Source: CAZGMJ01 sp964649005 (lineage in GTDB: Bacteria > Planctomycetota > Phycisphaerae > Sedimentisphaerales > Anaerobacaceae). From it: 34,218 nucleotides of DNA. The DNA is taken from NCBI GenBank assembly GCA_964649005.1, contig CAZYMD010000023.1, positions 1 to 34,218 of the forward strand, in the 5' to 3' direction. This document shows, piece after piece, positions 8,275 through 16,247 of this stretch. The position numbers and the translations under genes were made by a program. The notes under the pieces were generated by a model. It did not search any database. It was given only the letters and a program-made list of their open reading frames with translations, and was not told where the DNA came from. Every line of letters begins with the position of its first letter. Position 1 is the first letter of the stretch.

Positions 8275-9857
8275 GGCTTGTAGTACAGGGTAAGACCGTT
8301 TTCGTAAGTCTCAGTCTCCCAGTCAATCCCGACCACAGCTCGAAAGGGCTCCTCAAGGAACGAGAAATTTCGAGGCTCAACCCCAACTATTACTGCCGAG
8401 GCTGGCGTTTTAACGACCATATCCTTGATCCCATCGGGCCCAACTATGTGTGTGATACGCCGAGCCTTTTCTGACAGCAGATTCCCGATCCTATAGGGAA
8501 AAACTCCCGCAGAGAACTCGGGATATATCTCGCAGCCTCCTTCAATGGCAAACAACGGAGCCGCTGTCAGTATCAGCTTGGGTTTTTTCACCTTCTCAGC
8601 AATATCCCTGGAAATGAGATGGACTTGAATGGGCGTCCAGCTACCCGTATTACCGAGCACACGAATTCGTTCCAAAACACTTGGCCCGAAAAGCACAGCA
8701 ACAAACGTTGCCAGCGATACTGCTATAGCACCCAATATGAAGTTGAGTTTGGATTTGTGCGTCTCGACTGCTTCTCTTAGAAATGCCAAAGGATACGCGA
8801 ATGAAATGATAAGAAACGTCGCAGGCGGCGCCAGGTATTGCCTCCATATCGTTGGTAAACTAAATGCCATGACAAAGGACACTACAGCAAGAATAACACC
8901 CAGCAGAGCGTTTCTCCCTCTGGGCATTCGCATTTTTCGGGCGACCACCGCCAGCGCAAAGACCAGAAAGATAGCAACTACGAAAAGCATGAAATATCCT
9001 GGCAGGGTAAGCAATGCAATGGCAAGTTGTGATTTTGAGAAGACCATTCCAATCTGCTTCAGCCATTCGCTGTTAAGCATATGTATGCGAAACGCATTGA
9101 TCTTAAACGCTTGTAGAGACTGCAAAACAATCCAGACAGGCAAAATGGAAACCACCATCGCCACCCCCAGAAAGGGCAGGATCATCCTAACTCTACCCTT
9201 GATATTCTCGGCAGGCAAAGCTAATAGCATTATGAAGAAGATCGCTTCAAAAAGGACCGTGGTCATACGCATGAAAGTTGCCACAGTCAGGAGCAATCCT
9301 ATTCCCGCCGAGCACCAATACCGAGATTTTCTTTGGGGCTCAATTCTCGTATACAACAGAAACGACAGCACTATGCAGAAGACAACCACATCATTGTTCC
9401 AGGCATACCCGTTCGCATAATCCACAACTGGGTTGTATACGTACAGCAGGGCGCTGCATAGTCCAAAGAGCATACCGCATATCTTATATTGGCCGAAAGC
9501 CCGCCGAAATACAGCCACTATGCACAACATAACCAGAACATCACAAATCGCCGACAGCAATCTGCCCACGAGCAGGTAGTGGCTCGTGCTGAACAGTTTG
9601 TACAGCCCCGCTAAAAGCAGGGGATGGTAGGGCAGTTGGGCTACATATGAGAAATCCCGATAAATCATCTTTCCCTGTGCGAGCATGGCGCCCGCGGTGC
9701 AGTACATGTGCTCATCACGCCCCAAAGGCTTGTTCATCGCATTGGCAAGAATTCCAAGCGACAGCGCAACAAGCACAACCACCAGCAAAACCTTTACAGG
9801 TTGCATCAGGTTGCTTTGCTTGTTCTGTATCTGGTTTTGCTTTCTCTTGCTTACCAT
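8271..9857 (-). CDS. multi-spanning membrane protein, GT-C/GT39-like glycosyltransferase candidate
   Basis: A 528-residue integral membrane protein with a basic N-terminal tail, about ten hydrophobic segments, and a soluble C-terminal domain (roughly the last 120 residues). The first periplasmic loop contains GRDEHMY, followed by GKMIYRDF and a PYHPLLLAGLY stretch. An acidic pair after the first helix and this loop layout are typical of GT-C enzymes (ArnT/PMT, GT39-like), which transfer sugars from polyprenyl-phosphate carriers on the outer face. Substrate and acceptor are unknown; given the rml genes nearby, an envelope glycan is a reasonable inference. The start overlaps the end of the upstream CNNM gene by 7 bases. 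It is last in the operon and converges on dacB, the two stops sharing the sequence TTAA. Confidence 0.7.
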   Translation of the reverse strand: MVSKRKQNQIQNKQSNLMQPVKVLLVVVLVALSLGILANAMNKPLGRDEHMYCTAGAMLAQGKMIYRDFSYVAQLPYHPLLLAGLYKLFSTSHYLLVGRLLSAICDVLVMLCIVAVFRRAFGQYKICGMLFGLCSALLYVYNPVVDYANGYAWNNDVVVFCIVLSFLLYTRIEPQRKSRYWCSAGIGLLLTVATFMRMTTVLFEAIFFIMLLALPAENIKGRVRMILPFLGVAMVVSILPVWIVLQSLQAFKINAFRIHMLNSEWLKQIGMVFSKSQLAIALLTLPGYFMLFVVAIFLVFALAVVARKMRMPRGRNALLGVILAVVSFVMAFSLPTIWRQYLAPPATFLIISFAYPLAFLREAVETHKSKLNFILGAIAVSLATFVAVLFGPSVLERIRVLGNTGSWTPIQVHLISRDIAEKVKKPKLILTAAPLFAIEGGCEIYPEFSAGVFPYRIGNLLSEKARRITHIVGPDGIKDMVVKTPASAVIVGVEPRNFSFLEEPFRAVVGIDWETETYENGLTLYYKP

Positions 9858-10861
9858 TGAGACAATTCGCCAAGAAGCTCTTCCGCCAGGTCCTTCATGG
9901 TCAGTATCCCCACGGATTTTTCATGCCCAGTCCGACTGGATCGCGTCACCAGAATGATCCGCAGGTTCTCACGCTGCATAATCTCTATCGCATCGGTGAT
10001 GCCTATTCCGGCGTCGAGTTTCCGGATCGGTTGCACAAATCGATGCAGGTCACCGAACTCTTCGGATGAACCAAGCACATCGTATATATTGATATAGCCG
10101 ATTATATTACCGCTCAGTTCATCGACCACCGGCCACCGTGTGAAATCATATTCTCTCAGACTTTCCAGCACAGCTGTACGATCGTTTGAAGCGTCAACCG
10201 TCCGCACTCTGCTAATCGGCACCATTACCGACGATATATGAATACCTGGAATGCTCAATATCCGGCCTATCATATCCGTCTGCACGGAACTGAATATCCC
10301 TTCCTCACGTGTATCATGCAGTATGCCTGTGAAATGTCGGCTTTGTGCCGAGCTGATTGCTGTCTTTGCCGAATGCTTCAGTCCCACTAACCTGCTGAAT
10401 GCACCGGATATGAGCTTGAGAAGAGGAACAAGTCCGCAGAATCTGAATGATTTGTCGAAGGCGTATAGCACCGGTGCGATATAAGGCATCAGGTAATCCG
10501 CTCGATAGAAGAAAACGTTCTTGGGGATCATTTCTGAAAACACGAACAACGACGGCGCAGTGACAGCAGTGGCCAGAACCGCCGCCGTGTGCTCGGAATC
10601 CACCGTACTCAGGAACATGTAGGTGATAATACTTGTGGCGAAGTAGTTTGAAAGGTTGGTTCCGACCAGCATCGAAAGCAGCAGACCTGGGCTGTCGGAC
10701 AGGCATCTACCAAGCAGACGATAGGACCATTTCTTCTTCTCAACTCCCAGTCGCAGACGCAACCGGCTAAGCTGGTACATACCCGTCTCCGACCCTGCGA
10801 ACAATCCCGCAAGTACAACGAAAACGGCAAATACCAAGATATTAGTTGCAATGCTATTCAC
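9851..10861 (-). CDS. CNNM/CBS domain protein B (HlyC/CorC family, short form)
   Basis: A 336-residue membrane protein of the CNNM (DUF21) family with a cytoplasmic CBS pair. Residues about 1-190 hold the CNNM membrane domain, with the signature LFAGSETGMYQLSR near 20-33 and FSEMIPKNVFF near 107-117. The CBS pair follows, including MVPISRVRTVD and the terminal ILTMKDLAEELLGEL. Members are linked to Mg2+/Co2+ efflux or divalent cation homeostasis. Unlike its upstream neighbour it ends right after the CBS pair and lacks the C-terminal CorC_HlyC domain. It begins with GTG (CAC on the plus strand at 10859-10861), overlapping the neighbour's stop by 8 bases. It is probably translated by coupling and may form a heteromer with protein A. 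Confidence 0.88.
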   Translation of the reverse strand: MNSIATNILVFAVFVVLAGLFAGSETGMYQLSRLRLRLGVEKKKWSYRLLGRCLSDSPGLLLSMLVGTNLSNYFATSIITYMFLSTVDSEHTAAVLATAVTAPSLFVFSEMIPKNVFFYRADYLMPYIAPVLYAFDKSFRFCGLVPLLKLISGAFSRLVGLKHSAKTAISSAQSRHFTGILHDTREEGIFSSVQTDMIGRILSIPGIHISSVMVPISRVRTVDASNDRTAVLESLREYDFTRWPVVDELSGNIIGYINIYDVLGSSEEFGDLHRFVQPIRKLDAGIGITDAIEIMQRENLRIILVTRSSRTGHEKSVGILTMKDLAEELLGELSQW

Positions 10862-12116
10862 TAACTCCTCGCGGTTGGAGATTGAGAATCAAGGTCTCTA
10901 TTCTATGCCTCCGAACTTTCTCAACTGTAAATTTAAGATTATCTATATATGCCACATCGCCGCTCTTGGGAACCTTCCCAAGCAGCTCCGTGATCAGCCC
11001 CCCCAACGTGGATACTCGCATTTCGCCAATGTCCACACCGAAGGCCTGCGTCCAGTCATGAACAGCCAGGCTGCCGGGCAGGCGGTACTCGAACGGGCCC
11101 GTCTGCTCGATTCTTTCAAGTTCGTTTGCGTGCCTGACAGGCCCCAATAGCTCCTCTGCAATATCTTCCAGCTGAACTGAGCCTACGATACCACCATGCT
11201 CATCCACTACCACAGCAATATCGCTCTCCGTTTGACGGAAGAATTCGAGCAAGGATACAACTGTTTTTTGCTCAGGCACAAAATGAATCGGATGCACACA
11301 CTTGTCCAGCGGCATCTCAGGTTCCAACAGCATCTGCCGGAGATGCACCACCCCAATAATATCGTCTATCACCTGCGAATAGACAGGTATCTTCGTTAGA
11401 TGATTTTTGATCATCACATCGCGAGCCTCTTGCGGGCTGCCGGTTATATCATAGGCAACCATATCCACTCTTGGCCGAACGACGTGGCGAACCTTCAGTA
11501 GCCCAAGATCGACCACTTCGCCCAGGAGATTCTTCTCGTCTGCCGTGATCAATCCCTGTTTTCTGCTTGCATAGATCAGGGATCGAAATTCCTGCACCCC
11601 GATAGCTTTAAGCGATCGTTTCGGACCGAGAAACAAACGCAGAACGGGTTCAAGAATAAGGACTTTAATAAGTATCTGAAGCGGAGTAAAAGCCTTGAGC
11701 AATAAATAGGCAGGCAGGGCGGCAATTTTACTGAAGGCAAGTGAATTGGTATAAGCAAGAGATTTTGGCAATATCTCCCCAAACAGGACAAGCAGGATAA
11801 AACTCAAAAATGCAACAAACACTGCTGCTATGCTACTGTGCTCTTTCAGCTTGATTATGAAAACACTCGATACTGCGAAGTACAAGACGTTGACAATCAT
11901 ATTGCCGAAAAGCAGGCAGTTGAGTAATTGACCGCGCCTGCTCAGAAGGTTAACAACCAAATGCTGAATTTTGTGCGAAGAGTCTTTGAGCTGCTTAATC
12001 TGTCTGCGTGATAAGTTGAAGAATGCTGTTTCAGATCCGGAGAAAAAAGCCGAGCATGCCGCCAGAAACAGCATAGGTATGATTTGGAAAAGGTCTCCGT
12101 AAGCCAGAGCAAGCAT
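10854..12116 (-). CDS. CNNM/CBS/CorC domain protein A (HlyC/CorC family)
   Basis: A 420-residue full-length HlyC/CorC-family protein. The CNNM domain opens with FFSGSETAFFNLSRRQ near residues 24-39 and has LVLFGEILPKSLAYTNS near 108-124. The CBS pair follows (VRPRVDMVAYD, then VVDEHGGIVGSVQLEDIAEE near 320-340). A C-terminal CorC_HlyC domain (VSTLGGLITELLGKVPKSGD) completes it. These proteins are tied to Mg2+/Co2+ export. Its ATG overlaps the histidine kinase stop as ATGA, and its stop overlaps the start of CNNM protein B. Paired adjacent CNNM genes, one with and one without the CorC domain, are known elsewhere. Regulation by the co-translated kinase is inferred from layout only. Confidence 0.92.
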   Translation of the reverse strand: MLALAYGDLFQIIPMLFLAACSAFFSGSETAFFNLSRRQIKQLKDSSHKIQHLVVNLLSRRGQLLNCLLFGNMIVNVLYFAVSSVFIIKLKEHSSIAAVFVAFLSFILLVLFGEILPKSLAYTNSLAFSKIAALPAYLLLKAFTPLQILIKVLILEPVLRLFLGPKRSLKAIGVQEFRSLIYASRKQGLITADEKNLLGEVVDLGLLKVRHVVRPRVDMVAYDITGSPQEARDVMIKNHLTKIPVYSQVIDDIIGVVHLRQMLLEPEMPLDKCVHPIHFVPEQKTVVSLLEFFRQTESDIAVVVDEHGGIVGSVQLEDIAEELLGPVRHANELERIEQTGPFEYRLPGSLAVHDWTQAFGVDIGEMRVSTLGGLITELLGKVPKSGDVAYIDNLKFTVEKVRRHRIETLILNLQPRGVSE

Positions 12117-12907
12117 CAGGCATCACCCGACTTTGGCCCGGGCAGGCATATTTTGAATGTGGTCCCTTGCCCGGGTTCTGATTCCACCGTCATCAAGCCA
12201 TCGTGCGCATCCACGACGCTTCGGCAGAACGCTAGTCCCATGCCCGTCCCTGTGCGCTCACAGGAGCCACCGTCGCCGTTTTTCGTCGTGAAAAAAGTGT
12301 CGAAAATGCGCTTCAAGTCTTTCGGTTCTATCCCATCGCCAGTATCGGCTACTTCTATCTGCACTGTATCGCCTGTTTTACTTGCCCTTATTTTCAATAT
12401 TCCGCTACGTCCCGATATCGCATCGTGAGCGTTCAGAATCAGGTTCATCAGAACCTGCTGAATCTGAACAGGCACACACCATACCTTAAGATTTTCAGGA
12501 ATCTGAATATCAACCACGATTCCATCTTTCTCAAAATCGCGACAAAGGCAAGTGAAAACACCGTTAACTAATTCTTTAAGCTCAGAATAGTCCTTTTCCT
12601 GATTCTCCCCACTGGCCAGTGCAAGCATGCTTTCCATAACCGCTGATGCACGTTGGCTGTTTTGTACCGCCTTTTGCAACGCCTTCTCCACCAAAGGTTT
12701 GTCTTCAATATTCTTCAAAGCAAGCGTTCCATAGCTTTTCACTGACGTCAGCAGGTTATTGATTTCATGCGCAATCATGTGGCTAACCGTGCCGATGTTG
12801 GCAAGATGTTGAAGCTGGGTAAGCTGGGTCCTCATCTGTGATATCTCACCCCGTTGTTTATCGACACATTTGTGCAAAGATGCCCGTTTTTCGATAAGAC
12901 TTGCCAA
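12116..12907 (-). CDS. soluble sensor histidine kinase (HisKA-HATPase_c)
   Basis: A cytoplasmic-looking two-component kinase of about 263 residues with no transmembrane helix or recognisable sensory domain, only an N-terminal coiled coil. The H-box reads IAHEINN with His47 (numbering from 12907). The N-box is NLILNAHDAI, G1 is VADTGDGIEP, the F-region is IFDTFFTTK, and G2 is GTGMGLAFCRSVV. The open frame reaches a TTG at 12961 (281 residues), but no ATG or GTG is available near the front. An AGGAG placed 7 bases before the TTG at 12907 makes that the better start. The stop overlaps the CNNM protein A start, an unusual kinase-transporter coupling. No response regulator lies in the operon; the nearest is at 15417. 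NtrB-like kinases have this architecture. Confidence 0.88.
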   Translation of the reverse strand: MASLIEKRASLHKCVDKQRGEISQMRTQLTQLQHLANIGTVSHMIAHEINNLLTSVKSYGTLALKNIEDKPLVEKALQKAVQNSQRASAVMESMLALASGENQEKDYSELKELVNGVFTCLCRDFEKDGIVVDIQIPENLKVWCVPVQIQQVLMNLILNAHDAISGRSGILKIRASKTGDTVQIEVADTGDGIEPKDLKRIFDTFFTTKNGDGGSCERTGTGMGLAFCRSVVDAHDGLMTVESEPGQGTTFKICLPGPKSGDA

Positions 12908-13042
12908 TTGCCTGCTCCTGATATAAAATCTGACATTCAGTCGGATGTATGTGTGCCGCAACTTATTGGCTCACAAGTATATATATCGACATGCAACACG
13001 TTTTTTCTTGAACGGCGGCATCGCCTGACGCAAATACGGAAA

Positions 13043-13309
13043 ATGAACGATCAGAGCATTTTGGAAGATCTGTTGGCTATCCTTGAGACTAATGGAGTCA
13101 CAGTCCGTAACGAGCAGCTCGGCGGTAGCGGTGGGGGACTATGCACTGTTAAGGGGCAGCAAGTGTTCTTCGTTGATACACAAGCTCCTTCAGCAGACAC
13201 TGCTGCGATGTGCGTAGAGGCCGTAATCAAAGTCGTCGACATTGAACAGCTCTATCTCAAGCCTCAGGTCAGGCAGTTCATTGAGAACCGATGTGGGGAG
13301 ACTACTTGA
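13043..13309 (+). CDS. 88-residue conserved-looking small protein with GGSGGG loop
   Basis: A small, mostly charged, soluble protein of 88 residues, starting at the ATG at 13043 (MNDQSILEDLLAILETNG). The frame is open further upstream, but that part looks like leader sequence. Features are an N-terminal amphipathic helix, then VRNEQLGGSGGGLCTVKGQQ with a glycine-rich turn and a cysteine, then VFFVDTQAPSADTAAMC and a C-terminal helix ending in LYLKPQVRQFIE. I think similar short proteins occur in other planctomycetes, but I know of no function; metal or nucleotide binding by the glycine/cysteine loop would be a guess. It is divergent from the histidine kinase (about 135 bases between starts) and its end runs into the start region of the SUMF1/BNR gene. 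Confidence 0.72.
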   Translation: MNDQSILEDLLAILETNGVTVRNEQLGGSGGGLCTVKGQQVFFVDTQAPSADTAAMCVEAVIKVVDIEQLYLKPQVRQFIENRCGETT

Positions 13310-13314
13310 CGACC

Positions 13315-15351
13315 ATGACTAATGCACGCCAACTGTCCATGATTGTCTTTGCCGTCTGGTTGACTTTCGGTTTTGCCGGCGCATCCATTGCCTCAGAGCG
13401 AGCCTCAGCCGCTCCACGGAAACGGTTTGTGAACTCTGTCGGTATGGAGTTAGTTCTTGTTAAGCCTGGCTCTTTCATTATGGGACAACAGCAGGGGGGG
13501 GATTGGGACGAGCGTCCAGAACATAAAGTCACCATCACCGGACGTTTCTACATGGGTGTTACCGAGGTGACAAATGCACAATACGAGCAGTTTGACCTGG
13601 AACACCGCAAGCTGCGCGGCAAGCACGGATTCTCGAAAAGCGACAACGAAGCGGTTGTCTTTGTCAGTTGGCGCCAGGCTATGGATTTCTGCAAGTGGCT
13701 TTCCGAAAAGGAAGGCAAATCATATCGCCTGCCAACCGAAGCTCAGTGGGAATATGCCTGTAGAGCCGGCACAACTTCACGCTACAATACAGGCAATAGT
13801 TTTCCAAAGGCCTATCACAAGAAACAGAAGGAGATTTGGGAGCTTGAACCCGTTTCACTGGTTGTTGGAGTCACTGCATCAAATGCCTGGGGCATATTCG
13901 ACATGCATGGCAACGTAGAGGAGTGGTGCCACGATTGGTATGGTCCTTACGAGAAGGGCGATCAAATCGATCCTGTCGGCCGAGCCCAGGGCAGCTTCAG
14001 AGTGACCCGAGGAGGCAGTCACAGCACCGATATTGCGTTTCTTCGTTCTGCCAATCGCCTTGGAACGCTGCCTGATGATACAAGCTGCCTTATAGGTTTT
14101 CGCATTGTCGAAGGCGAACTTCCCCAAACCAGGCCGCTGTCTGCTATCGAAACCACGCTAAATCAGCGCAATGTCGCCAGTGGTCCTCCAGTCGATCTAA
14201 GAGAAGGTCCCGACCAGAATGAGCCTTTCTTCAAAGGCCCCATCCAATATGTTCACGTTCCGCCGGGCTCGGAGGGTCCGATTTACTCTGAGCACAATCA
14301 CGATCCAGCCCTCGTGGATTGCCCGAATGGAGACTTGTTGGCGATCTGGTACTCTTGTCGGGATGAATCCGGACGTGAGTTATGTGTGGTTGCAAGTCGT
14401 CTCAGATATGGCACCGAACAGTGGGAGCCGGCCTCGATCTTTTGGGACGCTCCCGACAGGAACGATCACGCCCCGGCGATGTGGTATGATGGGCAGGAAA
14501 CGATCTACCATTTCAACGGGCTTTCGATAGGAGCCACCTGGGGCAATATGGCTCTAATTATGAGGACTTCAACGGACAGCGGCGCAACCTGGTCCGAAGC
14601 ACGCCTTATCAATCCGGAACATGGCCTGCGTCACCAGCCTGTTGAGTCCGTATTTCGAACCAGTGAAGGCTATCTCGTTCTTCCATGTGACGCAGTGACC
14701 GGTGGAACAGGCGGAACCGCTATACATATCAGCCGTGATGCAGGCAAGTCATGGACCGATCCGGGCATGGGGCGACCGGCTCCAACATTCTCTCCCACAA
14801 AGCTGGGCCACTGGATAGCGGGAATTCACGCCGGAGTAGTGCAGTTAGGCGATGGAAGTCTCATGGCTTTAGGCAGGGGAGACAACATTGATGGCCAAAT
14901 GACGATGAGCATCTCAAAAGACATGGGGCAAAACTGGACTTATTCCGCCAGCGGATTTACTCCATTGGGCAGTGGCCAGCGGCTAATTTTGCGACGTCTA
15001 AGCCAGGGCCCCATTCTGTTCGTGAGCTTTACCGATCGAAGGAAAGGGCTTTTGGTGCGTGATGCAAAGGGGGGGACACCGCGCGTTTTCGGAATGTTTG
15101 CGGCCCTATCTTATGACGATGGCAAATCATGGCCATACAAACGCCTCATCACGGCGGGGGGGCTGGCCAGAAAAATCGATGGAGGAGGCAACACGGGACA
15201 ATTCACAATGGATGACACACACGCTGAGCCCAGAGGGTACCTCGCCGCAACGCAGACCCCCAACGGCCTTGTTCATCTTATAACCAGTAAACAATACTAT
15301 TCGTTCAATCTTGCATGGATTAAACAAAATATGGCCGTGGAGAAAGAGTAA
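13315..15351 (+). CDS. secreted SUMF1-like (FGE-sulfatase) domain fused to an Asp-box (BNR/sialidase-like) propeller
   Basis: A 678-residue exported protein in two parts. The signal peptide spans residues 1 to about 28; I chose the ATG at 13315 over the in-frame ATG at 13291, which overlaps the preceding gene. Residues about 37-265 are a SUMF1/EgtB/PvdO domain: GMELVLVKPGSFIMG, RLPTEAQWEYACRAG near 138-152, GNVEEWCHDW near 199-208, and the closing IGFRIVEG. The C-terminal part is a sialidase-like propeller with four Asp boxes: STDSGATW, SRDAGKSW, SKDMGQNW and SYDDGKSW. The SUMF1 domain lacks the paired catalytic cysteines that aerobic formylglycine-generating enzyme carries before its R-x-x-x-R motif, so sulfatase activation looks unlikely. 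A secreted carbohydrate-active or binding role is plausible. Confidence 0.85.
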   Translation: MTNARQLSMIVFAVWLTFGFAGASIASERASAAPRKRFVNSVGMELVLVKPGSFIMGQQQGGDWDERPEHKVTITGRFYMGVTEVTNAQYEQFDLEHRKLRGKHGFSKSDNEAVVFVSWRQAMDFCKWLSEKEGKSYRLPTEAQWEYACRAGTTSRYNTGNSFPKAYHKKQKEIWELEPVSLVVGVTASNAWGIFDMHGNVEEWCHDWYGPYEKGDQIDPVGRAQGSFRVTRGGSHSTDIAFLRSANRLGTLPDDTSCLIGFRIVEGELPQTRPLSAIETTLNQRNVASGPPVDLREGPDQNEPFFKGPIQYVHVPPGSEGPIYSEHNHDPALVDCPNGDLLAIWYSCRDESGRELCVVASRLRYGTEQWEPASIFWDAPDRNDHAPAMWYDGQETIYHFNGLSIGATWGNMALIMRTSTDSGATWSEARLINPEHGLRHQPVESVFRTSEGYLVLPCDAVTGGTGGTAIHISRDAGKSWTDPGMGRPAPTFSPTKLGHWIAGIHAGVVQLGDGSLMALGRGDNIDGQMTMSISKDMGQNWTYSASGFTPLGSGQRLILRRLSQGPILFVSFTDRRKGLLVRDAKGGTPRVFGMFAALSYDDGKSWPYKRLITAGGLARKIDGGGNTGQFTMDDTHAEPRGYLAATQTPNGLVHLITSKQYYSFNLAWIKQNMAVEKE

Positions 15352-15416
15352 TCTGCTTCCGGCCGGCCGAGGACTTATTCGACAGGTCCGGATGAAGTAT
15401 CAGGAGTGTTCATCCT

Positions 15417-15899
15417 ATGAAGAAAACAGAAAACAAGGAACATTATAAAAAGATACCGACGATACTTGTCGTTGATGACAATACTCAGAACCTTGAGTTG
15501 TTGCAGGCCTACCTCGAAGATGTTGACTGCAAGACTGTGCCGGCACATGATGGGCTCGAAGCTCTTGATGTTGTCGCCAAACAGCCTGTCGATCTTGTAC
15601 TTCTCGACATTATGATGCCGAGAATGAGCGGATTCGAGGTCTGCCGAAAAATCAAGGGCGATCCCAAAACTACTGATATTCCAATAATAATGGTGACAGC
15701 CCTCAACGAGTTTGGTGACATCGAACGTGCTATCGACTCGGGTACGGATGATTTCATCAGCAAGCCGGTCAATAAACTGGAGCTTTTAACCAGAGTCAAA
15801 ACTCTGCTGAAACTCAAACACCTAACCGATAAGCTCGAACGCACCCTTGCATACCTGAGCGAGATAGAGAAACAGACACAGTCGAAATCAAGTGGCTGA
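15417..15899 (+). CDS. single-domain response regulator (CheY/PleD receiver type)
   Basis: A 160-residue receiver protein. Acidic pocket residues are D20-D21 in LVVDD, the phosphoacceptor is D64 in LVLLDIMMPRMSG, the switch threonine is T94 in IIMVTALN, and the conserved lysine is K116 in FISKPVN. After the receiver only a helical tail (LLKLKHLTDKLERTLAYLSE) remains, with no output domain, so it should act by protein-protein contact or as a phosphorelay intermediate. The start at 15417 follows AGGAG by 9 bases. It is 65 bases downstream of the SUMF1/BNR gene. The nearest histidine kinase is on the opposite strand at 12116-12907; a partnership is possible but unproven. Confidence 0.9.
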   Translation: MKKTENKEHYKKIPTILVVDDNTQNLELLQAYLEDVDCKTVPAHDGLEALDVVAKQPVDLVLLDIMMPRMSGFEVCRKIKGDPKTTDIPIIMVTALNEFGDIERAIDSGTDDFISKPVNKLELLTRVKTLLKLKHLTDKLERTLAYLSEIEKQTQSKSSG

Positions 15900-15996
15900 T
15901 AGCCTTATCTTGCTACAATCAGGTAAACAATTCATATCAGCAGACATCTAAGGCTGACTTACCGGTCGATCCCGTTATATCGTTTGGTTTAGCCAT

Positions 15997-16018
15997 CTCT
16001 TTAATAAAAGAGGATTTT
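15997..16018 (+). terminator. weak hairpin terminator candidate after the response regulator
   Basis: CTCTTT (15997-16002), a 4-base loop and AAAGAG (16007-16012) form a 6-bp stem followed by GATTTT. The stem is AT-rich and the T-run short, so the call is weak. It lies in the 348-base gap between the response regulator and the TPR gene, in which I see no other gene; the rest of the gap is AT-rich leader with the TPR promoter at its end. Confidence 0.35.
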
Positions 16019-16204
16019 GTGCCGATAAGTGCCTGTCCATACAATCCATCTGACTCCTCAGAAACCTGACAACCGGTAAATCACACACAATCCCCACGCA
16101 ATTGGCGTTAATTCACGCTCTATCGCGTCATTCGCAAAATCCCAAATTAACGCCCCTCTGCATCTTGCCGATACCCTTTAACAGATGTTCTTATCTTGAA
16201 TTCG

Positions 16205-16235
16205 TTGACACTCAGTTGTCAAGCAACTGTAATAT
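16205..16235 (+). promoter_or_regulatory. promoter with overlapping dyad for the TPR gene
   Basis: A perfect -35 TTGACA (16205-16210) and TAATAT (16230-16235) are 19 bases apart, slightly long, just upstream of the AGAAGGG ribosome site and the ATG at 16248. The -35 is one arm of an inverted repeat TTGACA-N6-TGTCAA (16205-16222). A second short dyad AGTTG/CAACT (about 16214-16228) sits in the spacer. This arrangement would suit an operator overlapping the promoter. Confidence 0.45.
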
Positions 16236-16247
16236 AAAGAAGGGTGT

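Noticed and set aside
8629..9420. 263-codon open frame on the plus strand
   Set aside because: It is antisense to the clear multi-TM GT-C-like gene, has no domain, and its composition follows the complement of hydrophobic codons.
13591..14117. Functional formylglycine-generating enzyme (sulfatase activator)
   Set aside because: The catalytic cysteine pair is not present in the expected segment; only the fold-level motifs are kept.
15900..16247. tRNA or small RNA in the 348-base gap
   Set aside because: No cloverleaf-type arms or TTCGA-type loop found by eye; only a weak hairpin and the TPR promoter are supported.
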